From contig NZ_LT629702.1 in NCBI RefSeq assembly GCF_900103345.1, positions 6,239,501 through 6,303,500 of the forward strand: a DNA stretch of 64,000 nucleotides. The letters run 5' to 3'. The stretch comes from Pseudomonas azotoformans. GTDB taxonomy: Bacteria > Pseudomonadota > Gammaproteobacteria > Pseudomonadales > Pseudomonadaceae. The notes beneath the pieces are model-generated. The model worked only from the letters and a program-made list of their open reading frames with translations. It had not been told where the DNA came from and searched no databases. Numbering within the stretch: the first letter of the stretch is position 1; the number at the start of each line of letters is the position of its first letter. Shown here one piece after another: positions 7,700 to 16,779 of the stretch. The position numbers and the translations under genes were made by a program.

Positions 7700-9844
7700 A
7701 TGATCAGCACTGAACTCAAAACCACGATCCAGGGTGCCTATTCGCGTTTTCTCGAAGCCAAGAGCTTGAAACCGCGCTACGGCCAACGCCTGATGATCGC
7801 CGAAGTGGCCAAGGTCCTCGGGGATATCGACACCGACGACGAAGGCCGCCGCGAGGGTGAGCCCGCGGTCGTGGCCGTCGAGGCCGGCACCGGTACCGGC
7901 AAGACCGTGGCCTACAGCCTGGCCGCGATCCCCACCGCCAAGGCCGCTGGCAAGCGCCTGGTGATCGCCACCGCCACCGTCGCCCTGCAGGAGCAGATCG
8001 TCTACAAAGACCTGCCCGACCTGATGCGCAACAGCGGCCTGAACTTCACCTTTGCCCTGGCCAAGGGGCGTGGGCGCTACATGTGCCTGTCCAAGCTCGA
8101 TGTGCTGTTGCAGGAAGGTCACGCGCAAACCGCCACCGCCCAGCTGTTCGAAGAAGAAGGCTTCAAGATCGAAGTCGATGAGGCCAGCCAGAAGCTGTTT
8201 ACCAGCATGATCGAGAAACTGGCCGGCAATAAATGGGACGGTGACCGCGACAGCTGGCCCACTGCCCTGGAAGATTCCGACTGGGCACGCCTGACCACCG
8301 ACCACAGCCAATGCACCAACCGCCATTGCCCCAACTTTGGCCAGTGCGCCTTCTACAAGGCCCGCGAAGGCATGGGCAAGGTCGATGTGATCGTCACCAA
8401 CCACGACATGGTGCTGGCCGACCTGGCCCTGGGCGGCGGTGCGGTGTTGCCGGACCCGCGCGACACCCTTTATGTGTTTGACGAAGGCCACCACCTGCCC
8501 GACAAGGCCATCGGCCATTTCGCCCATTACACGCGCCTGCGCTCCACCGCCGACTGGCTCGAAACCACCGCGAAGAACCTCACCAAATTGCTGGCCCAGC
8601 ACCCGCTGCCGGGCGACCTGGGCAAGCTGATCGAGCAGGTGCCGGAGCTGGCGCGCGAGATCAAGACCCAGCAGCAGTTCATGTTCAGTGCCTGCGAACA
8701 GGTCGCCGATTTCAAGCCGGGTGAAGATGTGGAGGGTCGTGAGCGTCCCCGCCATCGTTTTGTCGGCGGCCTGATCCCCGAGCATATGCGCGAAATGGGC
8801 ATCGAGCTGAAGAAAGGCTTTTCACGCCTGACCGACCTGTTCACCCGTCTTACCGATTTGCTTAAAGAAGGCATGGACGGCGAGGTCAACATCGGCATCG
8901 CCAGTAACCAGGCCGAGGAATGGTACCCGCTGTTCGGCAGCCTGTTGTCCCGTTCCCAGGGCAACTGGGAGCTGTGGACCGCCTTCACCGTCGAAGACCC
9001 GGAAGACAACCCGCCCATGGCGCGCTGGCTGACCCTGTCGGAAAGCGGTGCGCTGTTCGATATCGAGGTCAACGCCAGCCCGATCCTGGCCGCCGAAATG
9101 CTGCGTCGCAACCTGTGGAATGTGGCCTACGGTTGCCTGGTGACCTCCGCCACGCTGACCGCGCTGGGCACCTTCGACCGCTTCCGCATGCGCGCCGGCC
9201 TGCCGAAAAAGGCCGTCACCGCCGTGGTGCCAAGCCCGTTCCATCACGCCGATGCGGGCGTGCTGCGGGTGCCGGACCTCAAGGCCGACCCACGGGACGC
9301 AGCGGCGCACACCGCCGCCATCATCCGGGACCTGCCGGAGCTGGTCGAAGGCTCGCGCGGTACCCTGGTGCTGTTCTCGTCACGCAAACAGATGCAGGAC
9401 GTATTCGACGGCCTCGACCGTGACTGGCGCAAGCAGGTGTTTATCCAGGGCAACCTGTCCAAGCAGGAGACCTTGAACAAACACAAGGCGCGTGTAGACG
9501 GCGGGGACTCCAGCGTGCTGTTCGGCCTGGCCAGCTTCGCCGAAGGCGTGGACTTGCCGGGTGCCTACTGCGAACACGTGGTGATTGCCAAGATCCCGTT
9601 CTCGGTGCCGGACGATCCGGTCGAGGCGGCCCTGGCCGAGTGGATCGAGGCGCGGGGCGGTAACCCGTTCATGGAGATCTCGGTGCCGGATGCTTCCTTG
9701 AAGCTGGTCCAGGCCTGCGGTCGCTTGCTGCGTACCGAAGAAGACCGGGGCACCATCACCTTGCTCGACCGCCGTTTGGTCACCCAGCGTTATGGCAAGG
9801 CTATCCTGAATGCCTTGCCGCCGTTCAGGCGCGAAATTTCTTAA
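7700..9844 (+). CDS. dinG: ATP-dependent DNA helicase DinG
   Basis: A 714-aa superfamily 2 helicase of the XPD/DinG group, close in length to E. coli DinG. It has Walker A 'VEAGTGTGKTVAYSL', motif Ia 'IATATVALQEQ', iron-sulfur cysteines around 'RYMCLSK' and 'CTNRHCPNFGQCAFY', the DEAH variant 'VFDEGHHLPD', 'LVTSATLTALGTF', and the C-terminal motif VI region 'QACGRLLRTEEDRG'. It unwinds DNA 5' to 3' and removes R-loops during replication and repair. The start ATG 7700 is the first in frame and gives the full family length. It appears monocistronic, divergent from the copD-like gene. Confidence 0.96.
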   Translation: MISTELKTTIQGAYSRFLEAKSLKPRYGQRLMIAEVAKVLGDIDTDDEGRREGEPAVVAVEAGTGTGKTVAYSLAAIPTAKAAGKRLVIATATVALQEQIVYKDLPDLMRNSGLNFTFALAKGRGRYMCLSKLDVLLQEGHAQTATAQLFEEEGFKIEVDEASQKLFTSMIEKLAGNKWDGDRDSWPTALEDSDWARLTTDHSQCTNRHCPNFGQCAFYKAREGMGKVDVIVTNHDMVLADLALGGGAVLPDPRDTLYVFDEGHHLPDKAIGHFAHYTRLRSTADWLETTAKNLTKLLAQHPLPGDLGKLIEQVPELAREIKTQQQFMFSACEQVADFKPGEDVEGRERPRHRFVGGLIPEHMREMGIELKKGFSRLTDLFTRLTDLLKEGMDGEVNIGIASNQAEEWYPLFGSLLSRSQGNWELWTAFTVEDPEDNPPMARWLTLSESGALFDIEVNASPILAAEMLRRNLWNVAYGCLVTSATLTALGTFDRFRMRAGLPKKAVTAVVPSPFHHADAGVLRVPDLKADPRDAAAHTAAIIRDLPELVEGSRGTLVLFSSRKQMQDVFDGLDRDWRKQVFIQGNLSKQETLNKHKARVDGGDSSVLFGLASFAEGVDLPGAYCEHVVIAKIPFSVPDDPVEAALAEWIEARGGNPFMEISVPDASLKLVQACGRLLRTEEDRGTITLLDRRLVTQRYGKAILNALPPFRREIS

Positions 9845-9933
9845 GCCACTGTGGGCGTTTTCGCCCACTTCGTGGTCTATCTCACTGTATTTCAACAGGC
9901 CATTCATCGGCCGTCTGGGAGAACCTTGTTCGT

Positions 9934-12231
9934 ATGATTCGCACGCTGCCCGCCGTTTTTGCCTTGCTGTTCGCCGCGCCCCTGATGGCCGCGCCCGTTG
10001 GGCAACAGACTCTGTTCAACTTCGTCCGGCCTGCCGATGTGGTCAAGGTGGCGACCCAGGACGCCAGCCTGCCGCAATACAACGCCGAACAAACCCCCGA
10101 AGGCGAAGTGCTGCGCCGCATCACGTTCAACCCGGCCGCCGAACCAAGCCTGGTGCTGAGCCCGCAGACCGGCACCTGGGACTGGTCTCAGTCGGGTGCC
10201 ATGAGCCTGCGTATCCAGAGTGCAATGGACTGGGCGTTGACCCTCTACGTCAAGGTGCAGAGCGCGGATGGCAAGACCCTGGTCAGCCGCATCGACCTGC
10301 CCGCCGGCCCGGCCCAGACCTTGCTGGTGCCGCTGCAGGCCAATTCGCCGCTGAGCCAGGGCATGAAGGCCGGCCCACCGATGCCGATCACCATGGACGG
10401 CCAGCGTGTGCTGCTGGCCAGCAGTGCAGGTGAAATCGACCGCAGCCAGGTGGTGTCGGTGACCGTGTCGATGCTCAAGCCTAATGCCGCCCAAAGCATC
10501 CTGCTTGAGCGCTTTGGCGTGCAGGACAGCGAGCCGGTGCTGAAGGCGGCCTACAGCGAGCTGGTGGATGCCTACGGTCAATCCACCCGTGCGCGGTGGC
10601 CGGAAAAGGTCAGCAGTGACGAACAGCTCAAGGCCGCCGCCGCCAAGGAGCAACAGCAGCTCCAGGGCTGGCTGGCCACGCGGGATAAATCCGCTTTGGA
10701 CCAATACGGCGGCTGGAACAAAGGCCCGGCATTCGACGCCAGCGGTTTTTTCCGTACCGAGAAGCGCGATGGGCGCTGGTACCTGGTGACGCCGGAGGGG
10801 CATCCGTTCTACTCCCTGGGCGTCAATACCGTGGCCCCGGACAACAGCCAGACCTACGTGGCCGGCCGTGAATGGATGTTCGCCGCGCTGCCCAAGGGCG
10901 GCGAACCCTTCGATAAGTACTACGGCAGCGGCGACAACCGCAGCGGCAACGGCGCGGGGGAAGGCCGTGGCTTTGGTGCCGGGCGTTGGTATGACTTTTA
11001 CGGCGCCAACTTGCAGCGCACCTATGGCGGTGACGGCTTCGACCAGAAACGCTGGGTCACTCACACCCTCGACCGCTTGCAGGCATGGGGTTTCAACACC
11101 GTCGGCAATTGGAGCGACGAGAGTCTGGCCACCGCTGACCGGGTTCCCTACACCTTGCCGCTGTCGATCGTCGGTGATTACGCCAGTATCAGCACCGGCA
11201 CCGACTGGTGGGGCGGCATGCCCGACCCGTTCGACCCGCGTTTCGCCATGGCCACCGAGCGCGCCGTGGCGATTGCCGCCCGTGACCACCGTGATGACCC
11301 CTGGTTGATCGGCTTCTTTGCCGACAACGAGCTGGCCTGGGCCGGCCCCGGCGATGATCCGAAATCCCGCTACGCCTTGGCGTACGGCACGTTGCGCATG
11401 ACCACCGACGTGCCGGCCAAGCGCGCGTTCCTCAAGCAACTGCGCGACAAGTACCGCAACGAAGAAGGTTTGTCGAAAGCCTGGGGTATCGAATTGAAGG
11501 GCTGGGAGCTGATGGAAGACCCGGGTTTCGAACCGCCGATGCCGAATCCCGAGCACCCGGAAATCGAGGCGGACTTCAAATACTTCCAGAAGACCTTCGC
11601 CGATGCCTACTTCAAGACCATTTCCGACTCGCTGAAATGGCACGCTCCCCATCAACTGCTGCTGGGCGGCCGTTATGCGGTCAGCACGCCGGAAGCCGTG
11701 GCCTCCTGTGCGCAATATTGCGATGTGTTGAGTTTCAACATGTACACCCTCAAACCCCAGGACGGTTATGACTTTGCCGCGTTGCGGGAGTTGGACAAGC
11801 CGGTGCTGATCACCGAATTCAACTTCGGCTCGGCCGACCGTGGGCCGTTCTGGGGCGGCGTGACGCAGTTGGCCAGGGAAGAAGATCGCGGCGCGGCGTA
11901 TGCCAACTTCCTCAAGCAGGCCATGGCCGAGCCGTCGATTGTCGGCGTGCATTGGTTCCAGTACCTGGACCAGCCGGTGACCGGGCGTCTGCTGGACGGT
12001 GAGAATGGTCATTTTGGCCTGGTGGGCATCACCGACGTACCATTCCAGGGTTTTGTTGACAGCGTGCGCAAAAGCAACCTGGCAGCCGTCGACCAACTGG
12101 GCCAGGAAGCGCAAAAGGCCAAGGTGGCAGGCGCCGCGCGTGAAAGTGAAGGTGGCAGGGCCGGGCATGAAGGCAAAGGCCCGGGGCAGGGCGCCGGGCA
12201 TGCAGGCGGGCACTCAGGGAATGGTCATTGA
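9934..12231 (+). CDS. Secreted clan GH-A glycoside hydrolase, beta-agarase-like
   Basis: A 765-aa exported protein with signal peptide 'MIRTLPAVFALLFAAPLMAAP'. Residues about 25-200 form a beta-sandwich carbohydrate-binding-like region. A TIM-barrel catalytic domain follows (about 255-700) with 'PEGHPFYSLGVNTVAPD' and 'LQAWGFNTVGNWSD'. The probable acid/base is E466 in 'FFADNELAW' (Asn-Glu pair), and the probable nucleophile is E628 in 'KPVLITEFNFGS'. These two motifs are the clan GH-A hallmark. Homologues in Pseudomonas are often labelled beta-agarase (GH42/GH86-like), but the substrate is not established. The C-terminus is an unusual Gly/His-rich tail ('GHEGKGPGQGAGHAGGHSG'). Confidence 0.85.
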   Translation: MIRTLPAVFALLFAAPLMAAPVGQQTLFNFVRPADVVKVATQDASLPQYNAEQTPEGEVLRRITFNPAAEPSLVLSPQTGTWDWSQSGAMSLRIQSAMDWALTLYVKVQSADGKTLVSRIDLPAGPAQTLLVPLQANSPLSQGMKAGPPMPITMDGQRVLLASSAGEIDRSQVVSVTVSMLKPNAAQSILLERFGVQDSEPVLKAAYSELVDAYGQSTRARWPEKVSSDEQLKAAAAKEQQQLQGWLATRDKSALDQYGGWNKGPAFDASGFFRTEKRDGRWYLVTPEGHPFYSLGVNTVAPDNSQTYVAGREWMFAALPKGGEPFDKYYGSGDNRSGNGAGEGRGFGAGRWYDFYGANLQRTYGGDGFDQKRWVTHTLDRLQAWGFNTVGNWSDESLATADRVPYTLPLSIVGDYASISTGTDWWGGMPDPFDPRFAMATERAVAIAARDHRDDPWLIGFFADNELAWAGPGDDPKSRYALAYGTLRMTTDVPAKRAFLKQLRDKYRNEEGLSKAWGIELKGWELMEDPGFEPPMPNPEHPEIEADFKYFQKTFADAYFKTISDSLKWHAPHQLLLGGRYAVSTPEAVASCAQYCDVLSFNMYTLKPQDGYDFAALRELDKPVLITEFNFGSADRGPFWGGVTQLAREEDRGAAYANFLKQAMAEPSIVGVHWFQYLDQPVTGRLLDGENGHFGLVGITDVPFQGFVDSVRKSNLAAVDQLGQEAQKAKVAGAARESEGGRAGHEGKGPGQGAGHAGGHSGNGH

Positions 12232-12313
12232 TTGAGCGCTGACGGGTTCACAAAACCCACCAGGGCTGGAACAATGTCGGCCACTTTTTTCGATGTTTTC
12301 CGAGGGCGCTCAG

Positions 12314-13459
12314 GTGCAGATCCAGGGTCATTACGAACTCCAGTTCGAAGCGGTACGTGAAGCGTTCGCCGCGTTGTTTGATGACCCGCAGGAGCGTGGT
12401 GCCGGGCTCTGCATCCAGATCGGCGGCGAAACAGTCGTCGACCTGTGGGCCGGCACCGCCGACAAGGACGGCGCCGAGGCCTGGCACAGCGACACCATCG
12501 TCAACCTGTTCTCCTGCACCAAGACCTTCACCGCCGTCACAGCCCTGCAATTGGTGGCCGAAGGCAAATTGCAACTGGATGCGCCGGTCGCCAATTACTG
12601 GCCGGAATTCGCCGCCGCTGGGAAAGAAGCCATCACCCTGCGCCAGTTGCTGTGCCACCAGGCCGGGTTGCCGGCGATCCGCGAGATGCTGCCCACCGAA
12701 GCCCTGTACGACTGGCAATTGATGGTCGATACCCTGGCGGCAGAAGCCCCTTGGTGGACGCCGGGCCAGGGCCATGGCTACGAGGCGATCACCTACGGCT
12801 GGCTGGTCGGTGAATTGCTGCGGCGTGCCGATGGTCGCGGGCCGGGAGAGTCCATCGTGGCGCGGGTCGCACGGCCATTGGGCTTGGACTTCCATGTGGG
12901 CCTGGCGGACGAAGAGTTTTATCGCGTGGCGCATATAGCACGCAGCAAAGGCAATATGGGCGATGAAGCCGCGCAACGTTTACTGCAAGTAATGATGCGC
13001 GAACCGACCGCCATGACCACCCGTGCATTTGCCAATCCACCGTCTATTCTGACCAGCACTAATAAACCCGAATGGCGTCGTATGCAGCAGCCGGCGGCAA
13101 ATGGTCACGGCAATGCGCGCAGCCTGGCGGGTTTTTATAGTGGATTGTTGGACGGTAGTTTGCTGGAGGCCGACATGCTCGAACAATTGACCCGCGAGCA
13201 CAGCATCGGCCCGGATAAAACTTTATTGACACAAACCCGTTTCGGCCTCGGCTGCATGTTGGATCAGCCGCAGTTGGCCAATGCCACCTTCGGCCTTGGC
13301 CCACGTGCATTCGGGCATCCGGGCGCTGGCGGTTCGGTGGGGTTTGCCGATCCTGAACATGATGTAGCGTTCGGTTTCGTGACTAATACACTCGGACCTT
13401 ATGTACTTATGGACCCGCGGGCACAGAAGTTGGTCAGAATATTGGCCGGTTGTCTGTAA
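12314..13459 (+). CDS. Serine hydrolase, class C beta-lactamase fold (EstB-like)
   Basis: A 381-aa predicted esterase or peptidase. The nucleophile motif SxxK is visible as 'LFSCTKTFTAV' (S67-K70 counted from the GTG start), and the second catalytic Tyr is probably in 'GYEAITYGWLVGELL'. The C-terminal 'FGHPGAGGSVGFADPE' corresponds to the HxG third motif of this fold. I prefer GTG 12314, preceded by GAGGG at 7 nt, over ATG 12293, which has no ribosome site and adds only seven residues. No signal peptide is visible, so it is probably cytosolic. The substrate is unknown. Confidence 0.88.
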   Translation: MQIQGHYELQFEAVREAFAALFDDPQERGAGLCIQIGGETVVDLWAGTADKDGAEAWHSDTIVNLFSCTKTFTAVTALQLVAEGKLQLDAPVANYWPEFAAAGKEAITLRQLLCHQAGLPAIREMLPTEALYDWQLMVDTLAAEAPWWTPGQGHGYEAITYGWLVGELLRRADGRGPGESIVARVARPLGLDFHVGLADEEFYRVAHIARSKGNMGDEAAQRLLQVMMREPTAMTTRAFANPPSILTSTNKPEWRRMQQPAANGHGNARSLAGFYSGLLDGSLLEADMLEQLTREHSIGPDKTLLTQTRFGLGCMLDQPQLANATFGLGPRAFGHPGAGGSVGFADPEHDVAFGFVTNTLGPYVLMDPRAQKLVRILAGCL

Positions 13460-13505
13460 ACCCCTTGCTGTTTCACGTTTTTTTGTTACAAAGGCAACTA
13501 TAAGA

Positions 13506-13550
13506 AGACGCTGTAGGAATAGTCGTAACTTTATTCATCTACAAGCGTCT
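13506..13550. other. Inverted repeat in the leader of the downstream lipoprotein gene
   Basis: Imperfect hairpin arms 'AGACGCTGTAG' (13506-13516) and 'CTACAAGCGTCT' (13539-13550) lie about 50 bp upstream of the next start codon. It is not followed by a T-run, so it is not a typical terminator. It could be an operator or an RNA leader element. Confidence 0.4.
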
Positions 13551-13601
13551 GTTTAACGGATCATTTAGATCCCTGGTTTTTTCTCATTTTGTGGATATCT
13601 C

Positions 13602-14756
13602 ATGTTATCGAACAAGTCCTTGGCTCTTGCGCTATGCCTCACTATTACCGGTTGCGCACAAACTCCACAAAATGATGCCGAGGGCGGGCATTGGTGGTCA
13701 TTTGGATCCGATAAGGCCACGACCAAGGACGCAGTGACGCAAGCCGATGCCAAGCCGGAGGCTAAACCGGACACCAAGCCGGCTGCCGGCGCCAAGCCTG
13801 TCGCACCGGTAGCCGCTGCGGCTGCTGCGCCAGCCCCGGCTCCAGCCGCCAAGGCTGACACCGGGTCCAGCTGGTGGCCATTCTCTTCCAAAACCGCCGA
13901 CGAAAAGGCTGCCGATGCCAAGGCCGACCTGAAAGCCGACCTCAAGGCCGCAGAACCTGCACCAGCGGTTGCCAAGACCGACACCGAAACCCACTGGTGG
14001 TGGCCGTTCGAAAGCAAACCCAAGCCATTGGCCAAGGTCGACGTGACCAACGTGCCGATGCCCGACCCGAAAATCACCCAAGCCTGGCTGGACGACTATG
14101 AGCCGCGTCTGCGTGCGGCCATCAAGGACAGCAACCTGCAACTCGAGCGTCGTGACAACGTTCTTGTGGTGATTGCCCCGGTTGATGGTTCCTACAACCC
14201 GAAACGCCCGGCCATGCTGCTGCCGGTCACCCTCGGCCCGTTCACCCGAGTGGCCAAGGCGGTTGAAGCCGATCCGAAGACCGCAGTACTGGTACTGGGC
14301 CACGTTGATGCCACCGGCACCGCCCCGGCCAGCCAGGCGTTGACCAAGGAACGTGCACAGTCCATCGCCTCGATCTTCAGCCTCAGTGGCTTGAAGCAGG
14401 ACCGCCTGATGCTGCGCGGCATGGGCGACCTGATGCCACGTGCGGCCAACGACAGCAGCCAGGGCCGTGCCCTGAACCGTCGCATGGAAATCATGTTCAC
14501 CCAGCGCACCACCATGCTGGCGCTGCTGAGCAAATATCAGTCGGGTAAAACCCCGCCTGTAGCCGAAATGGTGGCAGTGCAGGACGTTCCAGCCCCGGCT
14601 CCAGCCGCCAAGGCCCCGGCCAAGAAGGCTTCGACCGCCAAGAAAGCGGCTGCCAAGCCAGCGGCCAAGAAAGCCCCGGCCAAGCCAGCGGCGAAAAAAG
14701 CGGCACCCGCCAAAGCCAAGGCCGCTGCACCGGCAAACGACCAGGCGAAAAACTGA
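13602..14756 (+). CDS. OmpA-domain lipoprotein with WW-F repeats and Ala/Lys tail
   Basis: A 384-aa predicted lipoprotein ('LALALCLTITGC'). The N-terminal third is a low-complexity Ala/Pro/Lys region with three short repeated aromatic motifs: 'HWWSFGSDK', 'SWWPFSSK' and 'HWWWPFESK'. The middle (about 145-300) is an OmpA-like peptidoglycan-binding domain with 'VLVLGHVDATGTAPASQALTKERAQSIASI' split over typical strands, and 'GRALNRRMEIMF'. The C-terminus (about 325-384) is an AKK/PAK repeat tail like those of histone H1-like proteins, possibly binding anionic polymers. The function is inferred as envelope-associated. It is followed after 27 nt by pdxH. Confidence 0.88.
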   Translation: MLSNKSLALALCLTITGCAQTPQNDAEGGHWWSFGSDKATTKDAVTQADAKPEAKPDTKPAAGAKPVAPVAAAAAAPAPAPAAKADTGSSWWPFSSKTADEKAADAKADLKADLKAAEPAPAVAKTDTETHWWWPFESKPKPLAKVDVTNVPMPDPKITQAWLDDYEPRLRAAIKDSNLQLERRDNVLVVIAPVDGSYNPKRPAMLLPVTLGPFTRVAKAVEADPKTAVLVLGHVDATGTAPASQALTKERAQSIASIFSLSGLKQDRLMLRGMGDLMPRAANDSSQGRALNRRMEIMFTQRTTMLALLSKYQSGKTPPVAEMVAVQDVPAPAPAAKAPAKKASTAKKAAAKPAAKKAPAKPAAKKAAPAKAKAAAPANDQAKN

Positions 14757-14783
14757 TCCGCTGAACCAGAAGGATAAAGCCGC

Positions 14784-15431
14784 ATGACCCAGGCACTGGC
14801 CGATATGCGCCGTGACTACACACGGGATGGCTTGAGCGAGGCCCAGGCCCCGAGCGAGCCGTTTGCCTTGTTCCACCAGTGGTTTGCCGACGCGGTGAAA
14901 ACCGAGCAGCCACCGGTGGAAGCCAATGCCATGACCTTGGCCACCGTCGACCAGGACGGTCGCCCGCACTGCCGCATCCTGTTGCTCAAGGGCCTGGATG
15001 CGCAGGGCTTTACCTTCTTCACCAATTATCAGAGCGCCAAGGGCCAACAGCTTGCGGCGCGGCCGTTTGCAGCCATGACGTTTTTCTGGCCGACCCTGGA
15101 GCGCCAAGTGCGCATTGAGGGTCGGGTGGTGAAGGTCACGCCTGAAGAGTCGGATGCTTATTACCAGGTTCGTCCCTTGGGCAGCCGCCTGGGCGCATGG
15201 GCGTCTCCGCAAAGCCAAGTCATCCGTGACCGGGAAGAGCTGCAGGACCTGCTCAAGGCTACCGAGCAGCGTTTCAGCGATACCCAGCCTGACTGCCCGG
15301 AGCACTGGGGTGGCTATCGCCTGTTACCCGAGCGCATCGAGTTCTGGCAGGGCCGTGCCAGCCGCTTGCATGACCGCCTGAACTATCGCCTGCAAGGGGT
15401 CGACTGGACCCGCGAACGCCTGGCACCCTGA
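14784..15431 (+). CDS. pdxH: Pyridoxamine 5'-phosphate oxidase
   Basis: A 215-aa FMN enzyme that oxidises pyridoxamine or pyridoxine 5'-phosphate to pyridoxal 5'-phosphate in B6 biosynthesis and salvage. Family motifs are present in order: '[25 protein letters not shown]', '[25 protein letters not shown]', '[10 protein letters not shown]', '[18 protein letters not shown]', and the C-terminal signature '[17 protein letters not shown]' with the invariant final 'W-RLAP'. The length is that of the E. coli enzyme. The ribosome site AGAAGGA precedes ATG 14784. Confidence 0.97.
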   Translation: MTQALADMRRDYTRDGLSEAQAPSEPFALFHQWFADAVKTEQPPVEANAMTLATVDQDGRPHCRILLLKGLDAQGFTFFTNYQSAKGQQLAARPFAAMTFFWPTLERQVRIEGRVVKVTPEESDAYYQVRPLGSRLGAWASPQSQVIRDREELQDLLKATEQRFSDTQPDCPEHWGGYRLLPERIEFWQGRASRLHDRLNYRLQGVDWTRERLAP

Positions 15432-15467
15432 GCTGCACCTTTCGTCACTTCGCTTGAATGTTGCCCA

Positions 15468-15728
15468 TCACCCCGAAGTCTTTTGAACAGAGGCTTCGGG
15501 TGTGTACTGCTGCGCCGCAGTCTTCAGCCAGTGAGGCAAGTCGGACCGTTTGATTTTCAAGCTGCGAGCCTTTTCCAGCTGCTGCAGCATGAAGGTGCGC
15601 TTGTGCAGGTCATTACCCGCCAGCGACAGGGCCAGGTCACGGCCTATCCAATGTCTGATGCGCAGGTACAACCAGCCATGGAAATACAGTCCAGCAAGGG
15701 TTGTGACTACAATGATGAAGTAATCCAT
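15468..15728 (-). CDS. Small single-pass membrane protein
   Basis: An 86-aa protein with one N-terminal transmembrane helix ('YFIIVVTTLAGLYFHGWLYL') and a basic cytosolic segment rich in Lys/Arg/Leu ('KRTFMLQQLEKARSLKIKRS'). No known domain was recognised. It lies between pdxH and a SlyB-like lipoprotein, convergent with pdxH. Codon use is like its neighbours. Confidence 0.7.
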   Translation of the reverse strand: MDYFIIVVTTLAGLYFHGWLYLRIRHWIGRDLALSLAGNDLHKRTFMLQQLEKARSLKIKRSDLPHWLKTAAQQYTPEASVQKTSG

Positions 15729-15885
15729 GAAGATCCCGGTTGAGAGAACAGCGCTACCGTTCGTCTGTTTTTCTGGTGTGGGCAGTCTGTACTAAGGCTG
15801 AATGAAAGCAATTTTCTGCGGTGCTTGCCGTGACAGGCGTCAAGCTGCAGCGTTTAATGACCACCTGTCCTTTGGAGTTGATGCT

Positions 15886-16350
15886 ATGCGTAAGTCTGTT
15901 TTACTGGTTGCCTGCTTTACCACCCTGTCTTTGCTGCTGGGTGGCTGCGCCTCGAGTCTGACCGGCGACTCGTACTCCCGTGACGAGGCGCGTCGTGTCC
16001 AGACCGTGCGCATGGGTACCATCGAATCCCTGCGTCCGGTGAAAATCGAAGGCACCAAGACCCCAATCGGCGGCGCTGCCGGTGCAGTCATCGGCGGTGT
16101 TGGCGGCAGTGCCATCGGCGGCGGCCGTGGCAGCATCGTGACCGCCGTGATCGGCGCCGTCGCCGGCGGCCTGCTGGGCTCGGCCACCGAAGAAGGCCTG
16201 ACCCGCACCCAGGGTGTGGAAATCACCGTTCGCGAAGACGACGGCAGCATGCGTGCCTACGTGCAGGCTGTGCAGGAGAATGAAATCTTCCGCATCGGCG
16301 ACCGCGTACGCATCATGACCGTTGACGGTACCAGCCGCGTTACTCGCTAA
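15886..16350 (+). CDS. SlyB-like glycine-zipper outer-membrane lipoprotein
   Basis: A 154-aa lipoprotein with lipobox 'LLLGGC'. A glycine-zipper 2TM region (about 55-105: 'GGAAGAVIGGVGGSAIGGGRGS', 'VIGAVAGGLLGSATEEG') precedes a small C-terminal beta domain ending 'GDRVRIMTVDGTSRVTR', the SlyB/PcP arrangement. In enterobacteria SlyB is a PhoPQ-induced outer-membrane stress protein; the role here is inferred. ATG 15886 is chosen because it starts the signal peptide and is preceded by GGAG. A strong terminator follows. Confidence 0.9.
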   Translation: MRKSVLLVACFTTLSLLLGGCASSLTGDSYSRDEARRVQTVRMGTIESLRPVKIEGTKTPIGGAAGAVIGGVGGSAIGGGRGSIVTAVIGAVAGGLLGSATEEGLTRTQGVEITVREDDGSMRAYVQAVQENEIFRIGDRVRIMTVDGTSRVTR

Positions 16351-16370
16351 ACGTCGGTTGTAGAAATACA

Positions 16371-16406
16371 AAACCCCAACCGGGTGACTGGTTGGGGTTT
16401 TTGGTT
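16371..16406 (+). terminator. Rho-independent terminator of the SlyB-like gene
   Basis: An 11-bp stem (16371-16381 with 16390-16400) and an 8-nt loop are followed by a T-rich tract, 21 nt after the stop codon. Confidence 0.85.
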
Positions 16407-16453
16407 TTATGGGTGGGAAACTCCTGCAGCGGCTACTTGAAAGTGCATAAATG

Positions 16454-16500
16454 GCAGGCAATAAAAAACCGCCTCGATAGGGCGGTTTTTTATTGCCTGC
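16454..16500. terminator. Long perfect bidirectional hairpin
   Basis: Two perfect 20-nt inverted arms (16454-16473 and 16481-16500) flank a 7-nt loop. The core is GC-rich (CCGCC/GGCGG) with A6 on one side and T6 on the other, so it can end transcripts from either direction. The pairing continues past the A/T runs, which is unusual. It sits in a 429-bp gap without a protein gene (16351-16779), which also holds the preceding terminator, a GGATGCA/TGCATCC hairpin at 16530-16549 and a REPIN. Confidence 0.7.
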
Positions 16501-16625
16501 CCAGTTAGTGGCTGGGGTTGCAACCTCAAGGATGCATCGACCTGCATCCGAAGGCTCACATGTTCCGGTAAGTGTGCTGGAGGTACGGCTCAACGTTAGG
16601 AGGGCCGAGTATGTCTAAGTTTGCC

Positions 16626-16756
16626 TGTGGCGAGGGAGCTTGCTCCCTTTGGGCTGCGTAGCAGCCCCAAAGTACTTGCCTAGCGCCTGATGCAATATCG
16701 TGATCACCTGAGAAGGGCCGCTTCGCGACCCAACGGGAGCAAGCTCCCTCGCCACA
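16626..16756. repeat. REP doublet (REPIN), GGGAGCTTGCTCCC family
   Basis: The unit 'TGTGGCGAGGGAGCTTGCTC' at the left and its reverse complement at the right are about 85 bp apart, ending just before the nhaA stop region. It is a different core from the other REP families in the window. Confidence 0.8.
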
Positions 16757-16779
16757 ATGATTGTGCTTCGTCAGGTGTT

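Noticed and set aside
9904..12213. 769-codon open frame antisense to the agarase-like gene
   Set aside because: It is a product of high GC in third codon positions; the sense frame has a signal peptide and catalytic motifs.
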